64,000 bases of DNA from Methylomonas sp. MK1 (lineage in GTDB: Bacteria; Pseudomonadota; Gammaproteobacteria; Methylococcales; Methylomonadaceae). The first letter of the stretch is position 1. Each line of letters begins with the position of its first letter. The notes below the pieces were generated by a model. That model did no database searches and had not been told where the DNA came from. It saw only the letters and a list, made by a program, of their open reading frames with translations. Shown here in pieces: positions 1 through 9,129 of the stretch. Position numbers and translations under genes: made by a program. The stretch is from NCBI RefSeq assembly GCF_000365425.1, contig NZ_AQOV01000001.1, positions 2,046,001 to 2,110,000 on the forward strand, in the 5' to 3' direction.

Positions 1-2286
1 GGCCGCGGCTTCGATTCCAAAGTCTCTCCAGGGCAAAATCAGCCATTCATGGAATCCGAATGCGTATCCTGCGGCGCTTGCGTGCAAGCCTGCCCCACCG
101 CGACACTGATGGAAAAATCGGTAATCGACCACGGTGTTCCGGAACACAGCACCGTCACCACCTGCGCCTATTGCGGTGTCGGTTGCTCATTCAAAGCCGA
201 AATGAAAGGCGAACAACTGGTACGCATGGTGCCGGATAAAAACGGCCAAGCCAATCACGGCCACTCTTGCGTCAAAGGCCGTTTTGCCTTCGGTTATGCC
301 ACGCACAAAGACCGCATCACTACCCCTATGGTACGGGAAAACATTTCCGATCCTTGGCGCGAAGTCAGCTGGGAAGAAGCGATCAGTTTTGCCGCCACCA
401 AATTGAAGGGGATCCAAGCCAAATACGGCAAAGACTCAATCGGCGGCATTACCTCTTCGCGTTGCACTAACGAAGAAACCTATCTGGTGCAAAAATTAAT
501 CCGTGCCGGCTTCGGTAACAACAATGTCGATACCTGTGCCCGCGTTTGCCATTCGCCGACCGGCTACGGCTTGAAAAGCACTTTTGGCGAATCATCCGGC
601 ACCCAAACCTTTGACTCGGTGATGCAGTCCGATGTGATTATGGTAATCGGCGCCAACCCGACTGACGGCCACCCGGTTTTCGGTTCGATGATGAAACGCC
701 GCTTACGCCAAGGCGCGAAACTGATCGTGGTCGATCCACGCAGTATCGATTTGGTTAGCAATAGCCCGCATGTGAAAGCCGACTACCATCTGAAACTGCG
801 CCCCGGCACCAATGTTGCGGTTGTCACCGCATTGGCTCACGTCATCGTCACCGAAGGCTTGGCGGATGAAAAATTCGCACTGGAACGCTGCGATGTTGAG
901 TCGTTCAATAAATGGAAAACCTTTGTTGCGCTGCCCCAACATTCACCTGAGGCCGTCGCCGAATTAACCGGCGTACCCGCCGAAACCATGCGCGCAGCGG
1001 CTCGCTTGTACGCAACGGGCGGTAATGGCGCGATCTATTACGGTTTGGGTGTGACCGAACATAGCCAAGGCTCCACGACCGTTATTGGTATTGCCAATCT
1101 GGCAATGGCGACCGGTAACATTGGCCGCGACGGCGTTGGTGTCAACCCGCTACGCGGACAAAACAATGTCCAAGGCTCTTGCGATATGGGTTCGTTCCCA
1201 CACGAGTTTGTCGGCTACCGCCATGTTTCCGACTCGCAAACTCGCGTTCAGTTTGAAACTGCTTGGAACGTGGCGCTGTCCTCAGAACCCGGCTTACGTA
1301 TCCCGAATATGTTTGCCGCCGCTATCGACGGTAGTTTCAAAGGCTTGTACGTACAAGGCGAAGACATCGCTCAATCCGATCCTGATATCACCCACGTACA
1401 TCACGCGCTACGTGAATTGGAATGCTTGGTCGTACAAGACATTTTCCTGAACGAAACCGCTAAATTTGCTCACGTGTTTTTACCAGGCTCCTCGTTCCTG
1501 GAAAAGAACGGCACGTTTACCAATGCTGAACGCCGGATTTCGCCGGTTCGTAAAGTGATGACCCCGCTGGGTGGCAAGGAAGACTGGGAAGTAACCCAGG
1601 ATTTGTCGAACGCCCTGGGTTATCCTATGAATTACAGACATCCTTCGGAAATCATGGCCGAAATCGCGGCGCTGACGCCGCAATTCGCCGGTGTCAGTTA
1701 CGAAAAAATCGACGAAATGGGCAGCATACAGTGGCCTTGCAATGACGAAACACCCGATGGCACGCCGATTATGCACGCCGACCACTTCGTGCGCGGTAAA
1801 GGCCGCTTCATGCTAACCGAATATGTCGCTACCGAAGAACGTACCAGCAGCAAATATCCTTTGATTCTGACTACCGGCCGGATCTTGTCTCAGTACAACG
1901 TCGGTGCCCAAACTCGCCGCACGGAAAACGTCGCCTGGCACGAGGAAGATCGTCTGGAATTGCATCCGCACGATGCAGAAGTACTGGGTATTAGCGATGG
2001 TGACTGGTGCGGCGTGAAAAGCCGTTCCGGGGAAACCGTGTTGCGAGCTTTGATTACTGATCGCATGCAGCCTGGCGTGGTTTACACCACGTTCCATTTC
2101 CCGCATTCGGGCGCTAACGTCATCACCACCGATAACTCGGACTGGGCTACCAACTGTCCGGAATACAAAGTCACCGCTGTGCATGTCGCCAAAGTTGCAC
2201 AAACTTCGGCATGGCAACAGGAATACCAAGACTTTTCCGACAATCAGTTGTCTTTACTGGAAAACCGCATCGCGGTCAACGAGTAA
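1..2286 (+). CDS. fdsA: NAD-dependent formate dehydrogenase alpha (catalytic) subunit, 5' end outside window
   Basis: Molybdenum subunit of a soluble NAD-dependent formate dehydrogenase (formate to CO2). The frame is open from base 1, so the N-terminal part (usually a 2Fe-2S domain and more Fe-S sites; family length about 950 residues) is missing and 761 residues remain. Counting from base 1, residues 21-31 hold a CxxCxxCxxxC ferredoxin site. Residues 55, 58, 62 and 90 are the cysteines of the 4Fe-4S cluster typical of molybdopterin oxidoreductases. Cys183 in RVCHSPT is the expected Mo ligand, so this is a cysteine rather than selenocysteine enzyme, and the following His is the usual catalytic partner. 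The C-terminal molydopterin-binding domain is complete. fdhD and fdsD follow, matching the fdsGBACD order, so fdsG and fdsB probably lie upstream. The ATG at 49 is internal, not the start. Confidence 0.95.
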   Translation, partial: GRGFDSKVSPGQNQPFMESECVSCGACVQACPTATLMEKSVIDHGVPEHSTVTTCAYCGVGCSFKAEMKGEQLVRMVPDKNGQANHGHSCVKGRFAFGYATHKDRITTPMVRENISDPWREVSWEEAISFAATKLKGIQAKYGKDSIGGITSSRCTNEETYLVQKLIRAGFGNNNVDTCARVCHSPTGYGLKSTFGESSGTQTFDSVMQSDVIMVIGANPTDGHPVFGSMMKRRLRQGAKLIVVDPRSIDLVSNSPHVKADYHLKLRPGTNVAVVTALAHVIVTEGLADEKFALERCDVESFNKWKTFVALPQHSPEAVAELTGVPAETMRAAARLYATGGNGAIYYGLGVTEHSQGSTTVIGIANLAMATGNIGRDGVGVNPLRGQNNVQGSCDMGSFPHEFVGYRHVSDSQTRVQFETAWNVALSSEPGLRIPNMFAAAIDGSFKGLYVQGEDIAQSDPDITHVHHALRELECLVVQDIFLNETAKFAHVFLPGSSFLEKNGTFTNAERRISPVRKVMTPLGGKEDWEVTQDLSNALGYPMNYRHPSEIMAEIAALTPQFAGVSYEKIDEMGSIQWPCNDETPDGTPIMHADHFVRGKGRFMLTEYVATEERTSSKYPLILTTGRILSQYNVGAQTRRTENVAWHEEDRLELHPHDAEVLGISDGDWCGVKSRSGETVLRALITDRMQPGVVYTTFHFPHSGANVITTDNSDWATNCPEYKVTAVHVAKVAQTSAWQQEYQDFSDNQLSLLENRIAVNE

Positions 2287-2300
2287 GCAGCAACCGCCTT

Positions 2301-3140
2301 ATGGATGCAGTCTCAAGCGAACTGGGCTGGACCAGCTATCGAACCGGTACGTTCGATAGCTGGCGCGGCCCGGTTCACACCGCGAAAGAGGATTATGTCG
2401 CTGAAGAAGTGCCGGTGGTGTTGGTTTACAACACCATTCCGCACGTGGTGATGCTGACGACCCCTCTCAATCTGGAAGATTTTGCATTGGGCTTCAGTCT
2501 GACCGAAGAAATCATCGGCCATACGTCGGAATTGCAATCGGTACGCGTCGTACAACGCTCCAAAGGAGTGGAAGTTAGGATGACGATCCCTGAAGAGCGT
2601 TTTGAGAAACTGCACGGCAAGGGAAAAAATATGACCGGCAGAACCGGTTGCGGTTTATGCGGAGCCACCACCCTGGAGCAAGCCATTCGGCGTCCGAATC
2701 ACGTGGGTCAAGGTTTAGCGCTGAGTGCAGCGCTATTAAGCAGCGGTTTCGCCGATATGGCGCAAAAGCAATCTCTGAATTTGCTGACCGGTGCGGTCCA
2801 TGCGGCAGCGTGGCTGCACCCGGAACGCGGCATCGTTACTGTAAGGGAAGATGTCGGCCGTCATAATGCACTGGATAAACTGATCGGTTCATTAGCCAAG
2901 GCCAACTGCGATTTTGAAAATGGCTGGCTGCTGGTCACCAGCCGCGCCAGTTATGAAATGGTACAAAAAGCGGCCAGTGTTGGCATCACCTTGCTGGCAG
3001 CCATCTCGGCACCTACCGCGTTAGCAATTCAATTGGCGGAAGAGTGCGGACTGACCCTGGTTGGCTTCGCCCGCCACGAAAATCATATGATCTACACTCA
3101 CCCTCATCGTTTACAACATTACCAAGAATCAGCCGCATAA
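2301..3140 (+). CDS. fdhD: Formate dehydrogenase accessory sulfurtransferase FdhD/FdsC
   Basis: FdhD-family protein that passes sulfur from a cysteine desulfurase to the Mo cofactor so that formate dehydrogenase becomes active. The 279-residue protein has the family's paired-cysteine motif GCGLCGATT and the C-terminal 'VGRHNALDK' region followed by a conserved 'SRASYEM' stretch. The frame stays open upstream into fdsA, but family members begin near the ATG at 2301, 14 bases after the fdsA stop, so that start is chosen. The site has no strong Shine-Dalgarno sequence and translational coupling to fdsA is likely. It sits between fdsA and fdsD as in fds operons. Confidence 0.92.
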   Translation: MDAVSSELGWTSYRTGTFDSWRGPVHTAKEDYVAEEVPVVLVYNTIPHVVMLTTPLNLEDFALGFSLTEEIIGHTSELQSVRVVQRSKGVEVRMTIPEERFEKLHGKGKNMTGRTGCGLCGATTLEQAIRRPNHVGQGLALSAALLSSGFADMAQKQSLNLLTGAVHAAAWLHPERGIVTVREDVGRHNALDKLIGSLAKANCDFENGWLLVTSRASYEMVQKAASVGITLLAAISAPTALAIQLAEECGLTLVGFARHENHMIYTHPHRLQHYQESAA

Positions 3141-3143
3141 AAC

Positions 3144-3356
3144 ATGGATAACCATAACCTCATTAAAATGGCCAACAACATTGGCGCTTTTTTCAAATCC
3201 GAACCCGACCGGGAATTGGCCATTAAGGGCGTTGAACAACATATCCGAAACTTTTGGGAACCGCGCATGCGAAAAGCGATTGTCGAATATGTGCAACAAG
3301 GTGGTAAAGAGTTGATGGAAATAGTGTCGGAAGCTGTATTGCGTATTGCCAAGTAA
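3144..3356 (+). CDS. fdsD: Formate dehydrogenase delta subunit FdsD
   Basis: Small (70-residue) delta subunit of Fds-type formate dehydrogenase. It begins 3 bases after the fdhD stop. It shows the family pattern: 'IKMANNIGAFF' near the N-terminus, then 'HIRNFWEPRMRKAI'. FdsD is needed for a stable or active complex in known Fds enzymes, but its exact role is unsettled. It is the last gene of the operon in this window. Confidence 0.9.
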   Translation: MDNHNLIKMANNIGAFFKSEPDRELAIKGVEQHIRNFWEPRMRKAIVEYVQQGGKELMEIVSEAVLRIAK

Positions 3357-3440
3357 CTCTGGGCTAGTGCATCGGTTGCTCGTATTTATTGAATCAGTTT
3401 ATCGACCATCGCTCTAAACTGGTCATCAGCCTAATTGAAA

Positions 3441-3473
3441 ACTTCCCCCAAATAGAAGACATTTTGGGGAAGT
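3441..3473 (-). terminator. Stem-loop between fdsD and the type I secretion operon
   Basis: Inverted repeat ACTTCCCC-C-AAAT / ATTT-T-GGGGAAGT with a 7-base loop and one internal mismatch. Read on the minus strand the stem is followed by TTTTCAATT, so it best suits termination of the convergent tolC-like gene. It may also stop fds transcripts. Confidence 0.6.
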
Positions 3474-3514
3474 CTACATCTCTACATAGCCTTAACTATT
3501 AATGATTGAGCGCC

Positions 3515-4843
3515 TTAGTCAGCGGAACTAAGCGGTTGAACTTCGGCTGGCAAAGTGGTACCCAAATATTTATTCAGTTGGCCCTTGCTCGCTAAAATTC
3601 GAAATTGCGAAAACAGCTCATCGTATTTAGCATTGATATACGAGCTTTTAGCAATATAAGCCTCGTTGAAGGTATCCAGCAAATCTAATAAGGTCCGTTG
3701 ACCAATATTGAATTGCTGCTGATAAGCACTGATGGTCTTTTCGCTGGAATCGACGTGTTGTTTAAAAAACTCCAACTGGCTCTTCACGGTTTGATGAGCG
3801 ACCCAAGACAAACGCATACTTTCAATCACCTGCCTATGCGTATTGTCGCGAATATCCCTGGCCTGATTAATTAACTGCGCGGTTTGCTCGCGGCGAGCGA
3901 TGTCTTTGCCACCGTTAAAAATGTTGTAGCGCATACGTAACATTGCCGTCATATCGGAATTGGTGCCGCGGATACCGTCTAAGTTGTAGTTATGACTGGC
4001 ACCGGCCTCAATATCAAAACGCGGAAAATAGGGGGCCATAGCCGTAGCATGTTGGGCAAATGCCGAATCGATATCGGAATTGGCAGATTTCAGAATAGGA
4101 TGGTCGGCCAACGCTTCTTCTATCGCTTGATCCAGCGATTGGGGTAGCGCGGTTCCCGGCGATTGAATCGGTTGAATACCTTCCGGCAATATGCCGATGA
4201 CTCGCAAGAAACTGGTCTCGGCATCTTTCAAATTACCGATTTCGGACAACACGTTCTTTTCCGCCAAGGCTACCCTGCCCATTGACTGGTCGACATCCGC
4301 CCGTTTGCCGACGCCGCGTTCGCTACGCAGTTTGATTTGATCGTTGGTACCTTGATGGCGTTGCAGATTTTCCTTAGCCAGATTCAACAACTCCTGACGC
4401 CGCAACACCTTAATATAGGCTTCAACACCATCGAGCGCGGTTATTTCCGACTGGCCGAATACGGTGTAAGCCCGAGAGTCGGTCCGAGCTTCCTGCCTCT
4501 CCACTTCATTCGGAGTAGCCAGACCATCAAACAACATTTGTCTGGCTAGAATGGCCCCTTCCTCTCTATGATAAAAAACCGATCCGTCACCGCGGCCACG
4601 GGTGGTAGGGTTATTCGATTCTTCCCAGCCGATGCCGGCTGTGACATCCACTGTTGGAAAATAACCGGCCTTGGCTTGACCGATTTCCTCTTCAACCGCG
4701 CGGCGTTCTGATTTGGCAGCTTGGATTTTGGGATTTTCATCCAACACTTTCTGAATAGATTCTTGCAAACTCAACGCCTGACTGCTTGATACGCAGGCCA
4801 AATGCATGGCTATTCCTAAACTCAAACTCCTGCTGACTCTCAT
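3515..4843 (-). CDS. TolC-family outer membrane protein of a type I secretion system (LapE/AggA-like)
   Basis: Predicted outer membrane exit duct of 442 residues. A signal peptide (hydrophobic stretch, likely cleavage after SSSQA near residue 24) is followed by the TolC repeat architecture: two OEP halves rich in long helices. 'YNIFNGGKDIARREQ' is typical of the second repeat and 'QQFNIGQRTLLDLLD' marks the C-terminal helix. It is the last gene of a four-gene operon and overlaps the LuxR-type gene by 4 bases (ATGA). Together with the upstream HlyD-like and LapB-like proteins it forms a complete tripartite exporter. No RTX or LapA-like substrate is encoded nearby. Confidence 0.88.
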   Translation of the reverse strand: MRVSRSLSLGIAMHLACVSSSQALSLQESIQKVLDENPKIQAAKSERRAVEEEIGQAKAGYFPTVDVTAGIGWEESNNPTTRGRGDGSVFYHREEGAILARQMLFDGLATPNEVERQEARTDSRAYTVFGQSEITALDGVEAYIKVLRRQELLNLAKENLQRHQGTNDQIKLRSERGVGKRADVDQSMGRVALAEKNVLSEIGNLKDAETSFLRVIGILPEGIQPIQSPGTALPQSLDQAIEEALADHPILKSANSDIDSAFAQHATAMAPYFPRFDIEAGASHNYNLDGIRGTNSDMTAMLRMRYNIFNGGKDIARREQTAQLINQARDIRDNTHRQVIESMRLSWVAHQTVKSQLEFFKQHVDSSEKTISAYQQQFNIGQRTLLDLLDTFNEAYIAKSSYINAKYDELFSQFRILASKGQLNKYLGTTLPAEVQPLSSAD

Positions 4844-5487
4844 GACATTCCTCTCTGATATTGGTCGATTTCTTTTAACAATATGGCTAGTCTTAAGCGG
4901 TCATCGACATTCAGTTTCCTAAAAATCGATGATAAATGCGCTTTTACAGTCCGCTCGGAAATATTCATCGCAAAAGCAATACGCTTATTACTTTCGCCCT
5001 GCCGTATCATGTCCGCCACTTCCACTTCGCGCGCGGATAAACTGGCCAGTTGCTTTAGCTTTAGTTCGGTATCGACGGTACTAGGCGTAAGTTGTGTACG
5101 TCTGGCACTGGTCAACACACCAATGACCTTGGGCACCAAGGCCCGACGAATCCAAATATCACCCGCCAAAATACAAGCTACCGCACGCATTAAAAGCTCC
5201 GACGCTTCGGATTGTTCGCAATAGCCGGCGGCACCGTTAATCAGCACCTCGATCTGCTTATGTTCCGGCCAATCGGAGCCGATGACCAGAAATCGGACTT
5301 TTTTGTTGGCAAAAACCGTTAACAAACCGGCATCGTCATCCAGTTTTTTTGCATCGAAAATCACTGCATCGGCGGTATATTCACTGCGGATACTGTGCAG
5401 CATACTAACGTTATATCCCGCAATCAGCGCATGAGTCCACTGCGCCGTCAGCTGAGGATTATTGGAATAAATCAGTATGTTAGCCAC
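4840..5487 (-). CDS. LuxR-type regulator with degenerate receiver domain, inside the type I secretion operon
   Basis: 215 residues. A C-terminal LuxR/FixJ helix-turn-helix (about residues 148-210) contains 'LSAREVEVADMI', 'ESNKRIAFAMNISERTVKAHL' and 'FRKLNV'. The first 125 residues resemble a response-regulator fold, but the N-terminal acidic pair is replaced by NN and the conserved lysine region reads GYCEQSEAS. One possible phospho-acceptor remains (VIFDAKK). It is therefore probably a pseudo-receiver that does not follow the normal phosphorylation chemistry. The start is GTG with no clear Shine-Dalgarno sequence. The gene begins 21 bases after the HlyD-like gene and overlaps the TolC-like gene, so it is co-transcribed and could autoregulate the exporter (inference). 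Confidence 0.82.
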   Translation of the reverse strand: MANILIYSNNPQLTAQWTHALIAGYNVSMLHSIRSEYTADAVIFDAKKLDDDAGLLTVFANKKVRFLVIGSDWPEHKQIEVLINGAAGYCEQSEASELLMRAVACILAGDIWIRRALVPKVIGVLTSARRTQLTPSTVDTELKLKQLASLSAREVEVADMIRQGESNKRIAFAMNISERTVKAHLSSIFRKLNVDDRLRLAILLKEIDQYQRGMS

Positions 5488-5508
5488 AAATGTAATTGTT
5501 GTTATGAG

Positions 5509-6867
5509 TTATCGTTCTCTTAAAGCCCTATCCCTGGCTTTCAATATCGGCTTCAAGAGGTAATCAAGCACTGTTTTTTTTCCGGTTAAAATATCAACTT
5601 CCGCGGTCATCCCGGCAATAATTTCCAAACGTTCGCCGCCCTTTTCCAGGTAGTTTTTCGCGGTGCGCAAACGAATCAAATAGTAACTGTCCTCATCTTT
5701 CTTCTCGCCGGGTATGCTGTCGGCGCTGATATGTTCCAAAGAGGCCTCCAGGCCACCGTAGATCGAAAAATCATAAGCGCTTAGTTTTACCACAGCTTTC
5801 TGCCCAGGGCGAAGAAAAGCAATGTCCGCCGGCCGAATTTTCGCTTCAATCAACAGCTGATCTTCCAGCGGCACGATTTCCAACAAATCCATGCCGGGTT
5901 GAATGACGCCGCCAACCGTAGCCACCTTGATGCGCTTTACCGTGCCTTTTACCGGCGACAACACTCTGGTACGGCTAACTCTATCTTCCAAAGCTACCGC
6001 AGATTCGGATATGCGATCCAGTTCCGCCTTCACTTCGTTCAATTCTTTCAACGCTTCGGTTTTAAAGCGAATCTTGATCTCCGCCAATTTGTTGCGCGCT
6101 TCGTCCAATGACGAACGTAGCCGCGGCATCGCCAAGTTTGCGGAATTCAAGTCGCCTTTCAAGTCATTTGCGGCACGCTGCAAGCGTAGTAATTCTACCT
6201 GCGACATTGCGCCATCGGCCACCAACGGTTCGGACATCTTTACTTCGTCCTGCAATAGTTTGTAGCTACGCGCCAATTGGTCGCTTTTCGACTGAATTTC
6301 GATAATTTCCTGCTCTTTCTGCCGCACCTGCTCGGCAAAAATGTCGCTATTCGATCTTATTTCGTTCTGCTTGGAAACCAGCAATTGCCTGACGTTGTCG
6401 GCGATTTGCGGTGCGTTCTTCATAACCTCTTCCGGAATCGCCAAAGGCGTGCCGTTGATTTCGGCATTTAAACGCGCGGTATTTGCCAACAACTCGTAAT
6501 ACTTTAACTTGGCTTCTTTAAACGAGGAAGCAAAACGGACTTGATCGAGTTGCAGCAAAACCTGATCCTTGTCCACCAATTGACCTTCTTGCACCAATAT
6601 TTCCGAAACGATACCGCCCTCCAGGTTCTGCACCACCTGCACTTGACTGGAGGGTATGGTCTTACCTTCGCCGCGCGTGACCTCATCCAAGCTGGCAAAC
6701 CCGGCCCAAACCAAGGATGCCGCAACAAAAGCCGCGGCAAACCACAGGATTAAATGACTTTGCAAGGGTAATTCGTAAAGATTAGCGGCGTTGACGTCGC
6801 TTAAAAAACGCTGATCTTCGGCTCGATACCGATGCTCGGCGCGCCACTCGGCTATTTTTTTCAACAT
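5509..6867 (-). CDS. HlyD-family membrane fusion protein of type I secretion system (LapC-like)
   Basis: Periplasmic adaptor joining the ABC exporter to the TolC-like duct; 452 residues from the ATG at 6867, which directly follows the exporter stop (TAATATG). The longer upstream frame is ignored because it would overlap the exporter. One inner-membrane helix (about residues 40-62, 'LILWFAAAFVAASLVWAG') is followed by a biotinyl-lipoyl-like strand ('VVQNLEGGIVSEILVQEGQ'). A long helical hairpin (about 110-300) and a beta-barrel and C-terminal segment ('VLSPVKGTVKRI', 'PLEDQLLIEAKIRPADIAF') come after it. This layout is that of the TIGR01843-type HlyD family. Confidence 0.9.
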   Translation of the reverse strand: MLKKIAEWRAEHRYRAEDQRFLSDVNAANLYELPLQSHLILWFAAAFVAASLVWAGFASLDEVTRGEGKTIPSSQVQVVQNLEGGIVSEILVQEGQLVDKDQVLLQLDQVRFASSFKEAKLKYYELLANTARLNAEINGTPLAIPEEVMKNAPQIADNVRQLLVSKQNEIRSNSDIFAEQVRQKEQEIIEIQSKSDQLARSYKLLQDEVKMSEPLVADGAMSQVELLRLQRAANDLKGDLNSANLAMPRLRSSLDEARNKLAEIKIRFKTEALKELNEVKAELDRISESAVALEDRVSRTRVLSPVKGTVKRIKVATVGGVIQPGMDLLEIVPLEDQLLIEAKIRPADIAFLRPGQKAVVKLSAYDFSIYGGLEASLEHISADSIPGEKKDEDSYYLIRLRTAKNYLEKGGERLEIIAGMTAEVDILTGKKTVLDYLLKPILKARDRALRER

Positions 6868-6868
6868 A

Positions 6869-9019
6869 TTAGATAGCCACCTTGATCTGTCCTTGGCGCA
6901 AGGCTTCCAGCACATGTTCCTTGGGGCCGTCTGCGACCATATGCCCGCCGTCCATCACGATCAGCCTGTCCACCAAGCTGAGCAGCGACATGCGATGCGT
7001 GACCAGTATCAGAGTCTGTTGCCCCAATTGCGCGGCAAACCGCTGTTTAAAGGCTTCTTCGCTACTGTTGTCCATCGCATTAGTCGGCTCGTCCATAATA
7101 AAAATCGACGGCGACAACAACAAGGCTCTGGCCAGTGCAATACTTTGCCGTTGCCCACCCGACAAGGATGCGCCGCGCTCGCCCACTTGCAAATCAAAAC
7201 CGGCGGGATGTTTACTGACGAACTGATCGACGCCGGCAATCGCCGCCGCCTTTAACACCGCAGCATCATCGGCGTAGCGCGAACCCAAGACAATATTGTC
7301 TTTCACGCTACCAAACATTAAGGAAATATCTTGCGGCACATAGCCGATTTGCCGGCGTAAATCGGAAGGATCGATTTGGCGAATATCGGTGCCGTCTATC
7401 AATATCGAACCTTCTTGAGCCTGATATAAACCCAGCATCAATTTTTCCAGCGTGCTCTTGCCGGAACCTATTCGGCCGATAAAACCCACGCGCTCGCCGG
7501 CCTTGATTTTAAAGGATATGCCGTCCAAGGCCTTAACCGGCTGCTGCGGATAGCTGAAGCGAACGTGTTTGAACTCAATCTCGCCGTTAAAGCGCGGTCT
7601 ATGCAAATAGTCCTTGCCGTTCTCGCGTTCCACCGGTAGAGCCATCATTCGGTTAAACGACCCCAGGGCGGTCACCGCCTGATGGTAACGGGTCAATAGT
7701 GCCGCGACCTGCCCGACCGGAGCCAAGGCCCGCGAGGTCAGCATGGTGCAAGCCACCAAGCCGCCTGTCGTCAAATCACCATCGGTAATCCGGTAGACGC
7801 CGGCCACCACCACCAACACCGATGCCAATTGCTGCAAAAATGCGGTCAAATTGACGGTCAAGCCGGCATAAAACCGCGACTTTAAGCCCAGCCGGGCGAT
7901 TTCGCCGACATTCTGTTCCCAACGGCGCTGCAATTGCCCTTCCGCGCCGGCCGTTTTGATCGTTTCCAGATTGGACAACGCTTCCACCAGCGTGGCATTT
8001 TTTTCGCCGCCGAATTTGAACATGGCGTTGATCGTATTCTTCAACGGCGCCTGCAAGGCGATGCCAATCAACATTGCTAACGGTAAAATCGCCAATGGAA
8101 TTAAAGCCAAATTGCCGCCGACACTATAAATAATGAGTAAAAACAAAAACAAAAACGGCAAATCTATCAACGTCACCAGCGTTGCCGAAGTCAAAAACTC
8201 GCGAAAGGATTCGAATTCGCTTAAGTTGTTCGCAAATGCTCCCACCGATGGCGGCCGGGCTTCCATGCGAATATTCATTAGCTTTTCGAAAATATTCGCC
8301 GACAAAATAATATCGGCGCGTTTGCCGGCTGCATCGATAAAATAGCTTCGTAGCAGCTTCATCGCCAATTCGAAACCAAACACGATCAGCACACCTACAG
8401 TCAGTACCCACAACGTTTCCAGCGCGTGATTCGGTACCACACGATCATAAACATTCATGAAAAACAAGGGCGCGGCCAAAGCGAACAGATTGATTAATAA
8501 CGAGGCCGCCAGCACTTCCGCATAGATAGGCCAGGACTTATAAAGTACATCCCAAAACCAATGTTTGACCTTCGGCACAGCCGATTCCGCAGTGCGCCCA
8601 TCAAAGCGGTGCTGCAACTGCACGAAAAAAGCCGAACCGCTGTAACTAGCTTGCAACTCCGCAGCGCTAACGCTCTTCTCGCCGCTCTCGGTTTCCGGCA
8701 ACACTACCGTATAGTTTTCACCGCTCTTGGCAAGCAAAACGCAGGCATTACCGTCTTTCAGCAACAACACTGCCGGCAATACCAAATTGGAAATTTTCTC
8801 TAAGGGTCTGCGCAACAAGCGGCTGGTCAAACCAGCGCGTTCAGCGGCGCGCACGAACAATTCGGGCGTCAATCTATTCTCGACCAAGGGCAGCCCGGCT
8901 ACCAAGGCCGTTGCGGTTTGCGGAATATGTAACAATTTGCAGACCGATAGCAAAGCCAACAATAGAGGATCGTCAAACGTGGAATCTGCTGGTCCGGATA
9001 TCTGGCCGCTATCAGGCAT
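6869..9019 (-). CDS. Type I secretion ABC transporter with C39-like domain (LapB-like)
   Basis: Fused permease and ATPase exporter of 716 residues. Residues 1-135 form a C39-peptidase-like domain without the catalytic Cys/His arrangement, as in LapB/HlyB-type exporters of unprocessed substrates. A six-helix membrane domain (about 160-450) follows, then a nucleotide-binding domain with Walker A GRIGSGKST, signature LSGGQRQ, Walker B IFIMDEP and H-loop THR. It is the first gene of the operon. LapB-type systems usually export very large RTX adhesins, but no such substrate is seen in this window. Confidence 0.92.
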   Translation of the reverse strand: MPDSGQISGPADSTFDDPLLLALLSVCKLLHIPQTATALVAGLPLVENRLTPELFVRAAERAGLTSRLLRRPLEKISNLVLPAVLLLKDGNACVLLAKSGENYTVVLPETESGEKSVSAAELQASYSGSAFFVQLQHRFDGRTAESAVPKVKHWFWDVLYKSWPIYAEVLAASLLINLFALAAPLFFMNVYDRVVPNHALETLWVLTVGVLIVFGFELAMKLLRSYFIDAAGKRADIILSANIFEKLMNIRMEARPPSVGAFANNLSEFESFREFLTSATLVTLIDLPFLFLFLLIIYSVGGNLALIPLAILPLAMLIGIALQAPLKNTINAMFKFGGEKNATLVEALSNLETIKTAGAEGQLQRRWEQNVGEIARLGLKSRFYAGLTVNLTAFLQQLASVLVVVAGVYRITDGDLTTGGLVACTMLTSRALAPVGQVAALLTRYHQAVTALGSFNRMMALPVERENGKDYLHRPRFNGEIEFKHVRFSYPQQPVKALDGISFKIKAGERVGFIGRIGSGKSTLEKLMLGLYQAQEGSILIDGTDIRQIDPSDLRRQIGYVPQDISLMFGSVKDNIVLGSRYADDAAVLKAAAIAGVDQFVSKHPAGFDLQVGERGASLSGGQRQSIALARALLLSPSIFIMDEPTNAMDNSSEEAFKQRFAAQLGQQTLILVTHRMSLLSLVDRLIVMDGGHMVADGPKEHVLEALRQGQIKVAI

Positions 9020-9129
9020 GTAGGATGTAAGTAGAAGTTATGATTTTTATAACGCTTTAGGCGCTATTGTACTTAAGTATTATAAATACATGCGATTACA
9101 ACCCAAAAAGCATTTTTATCAAAGCAAAT

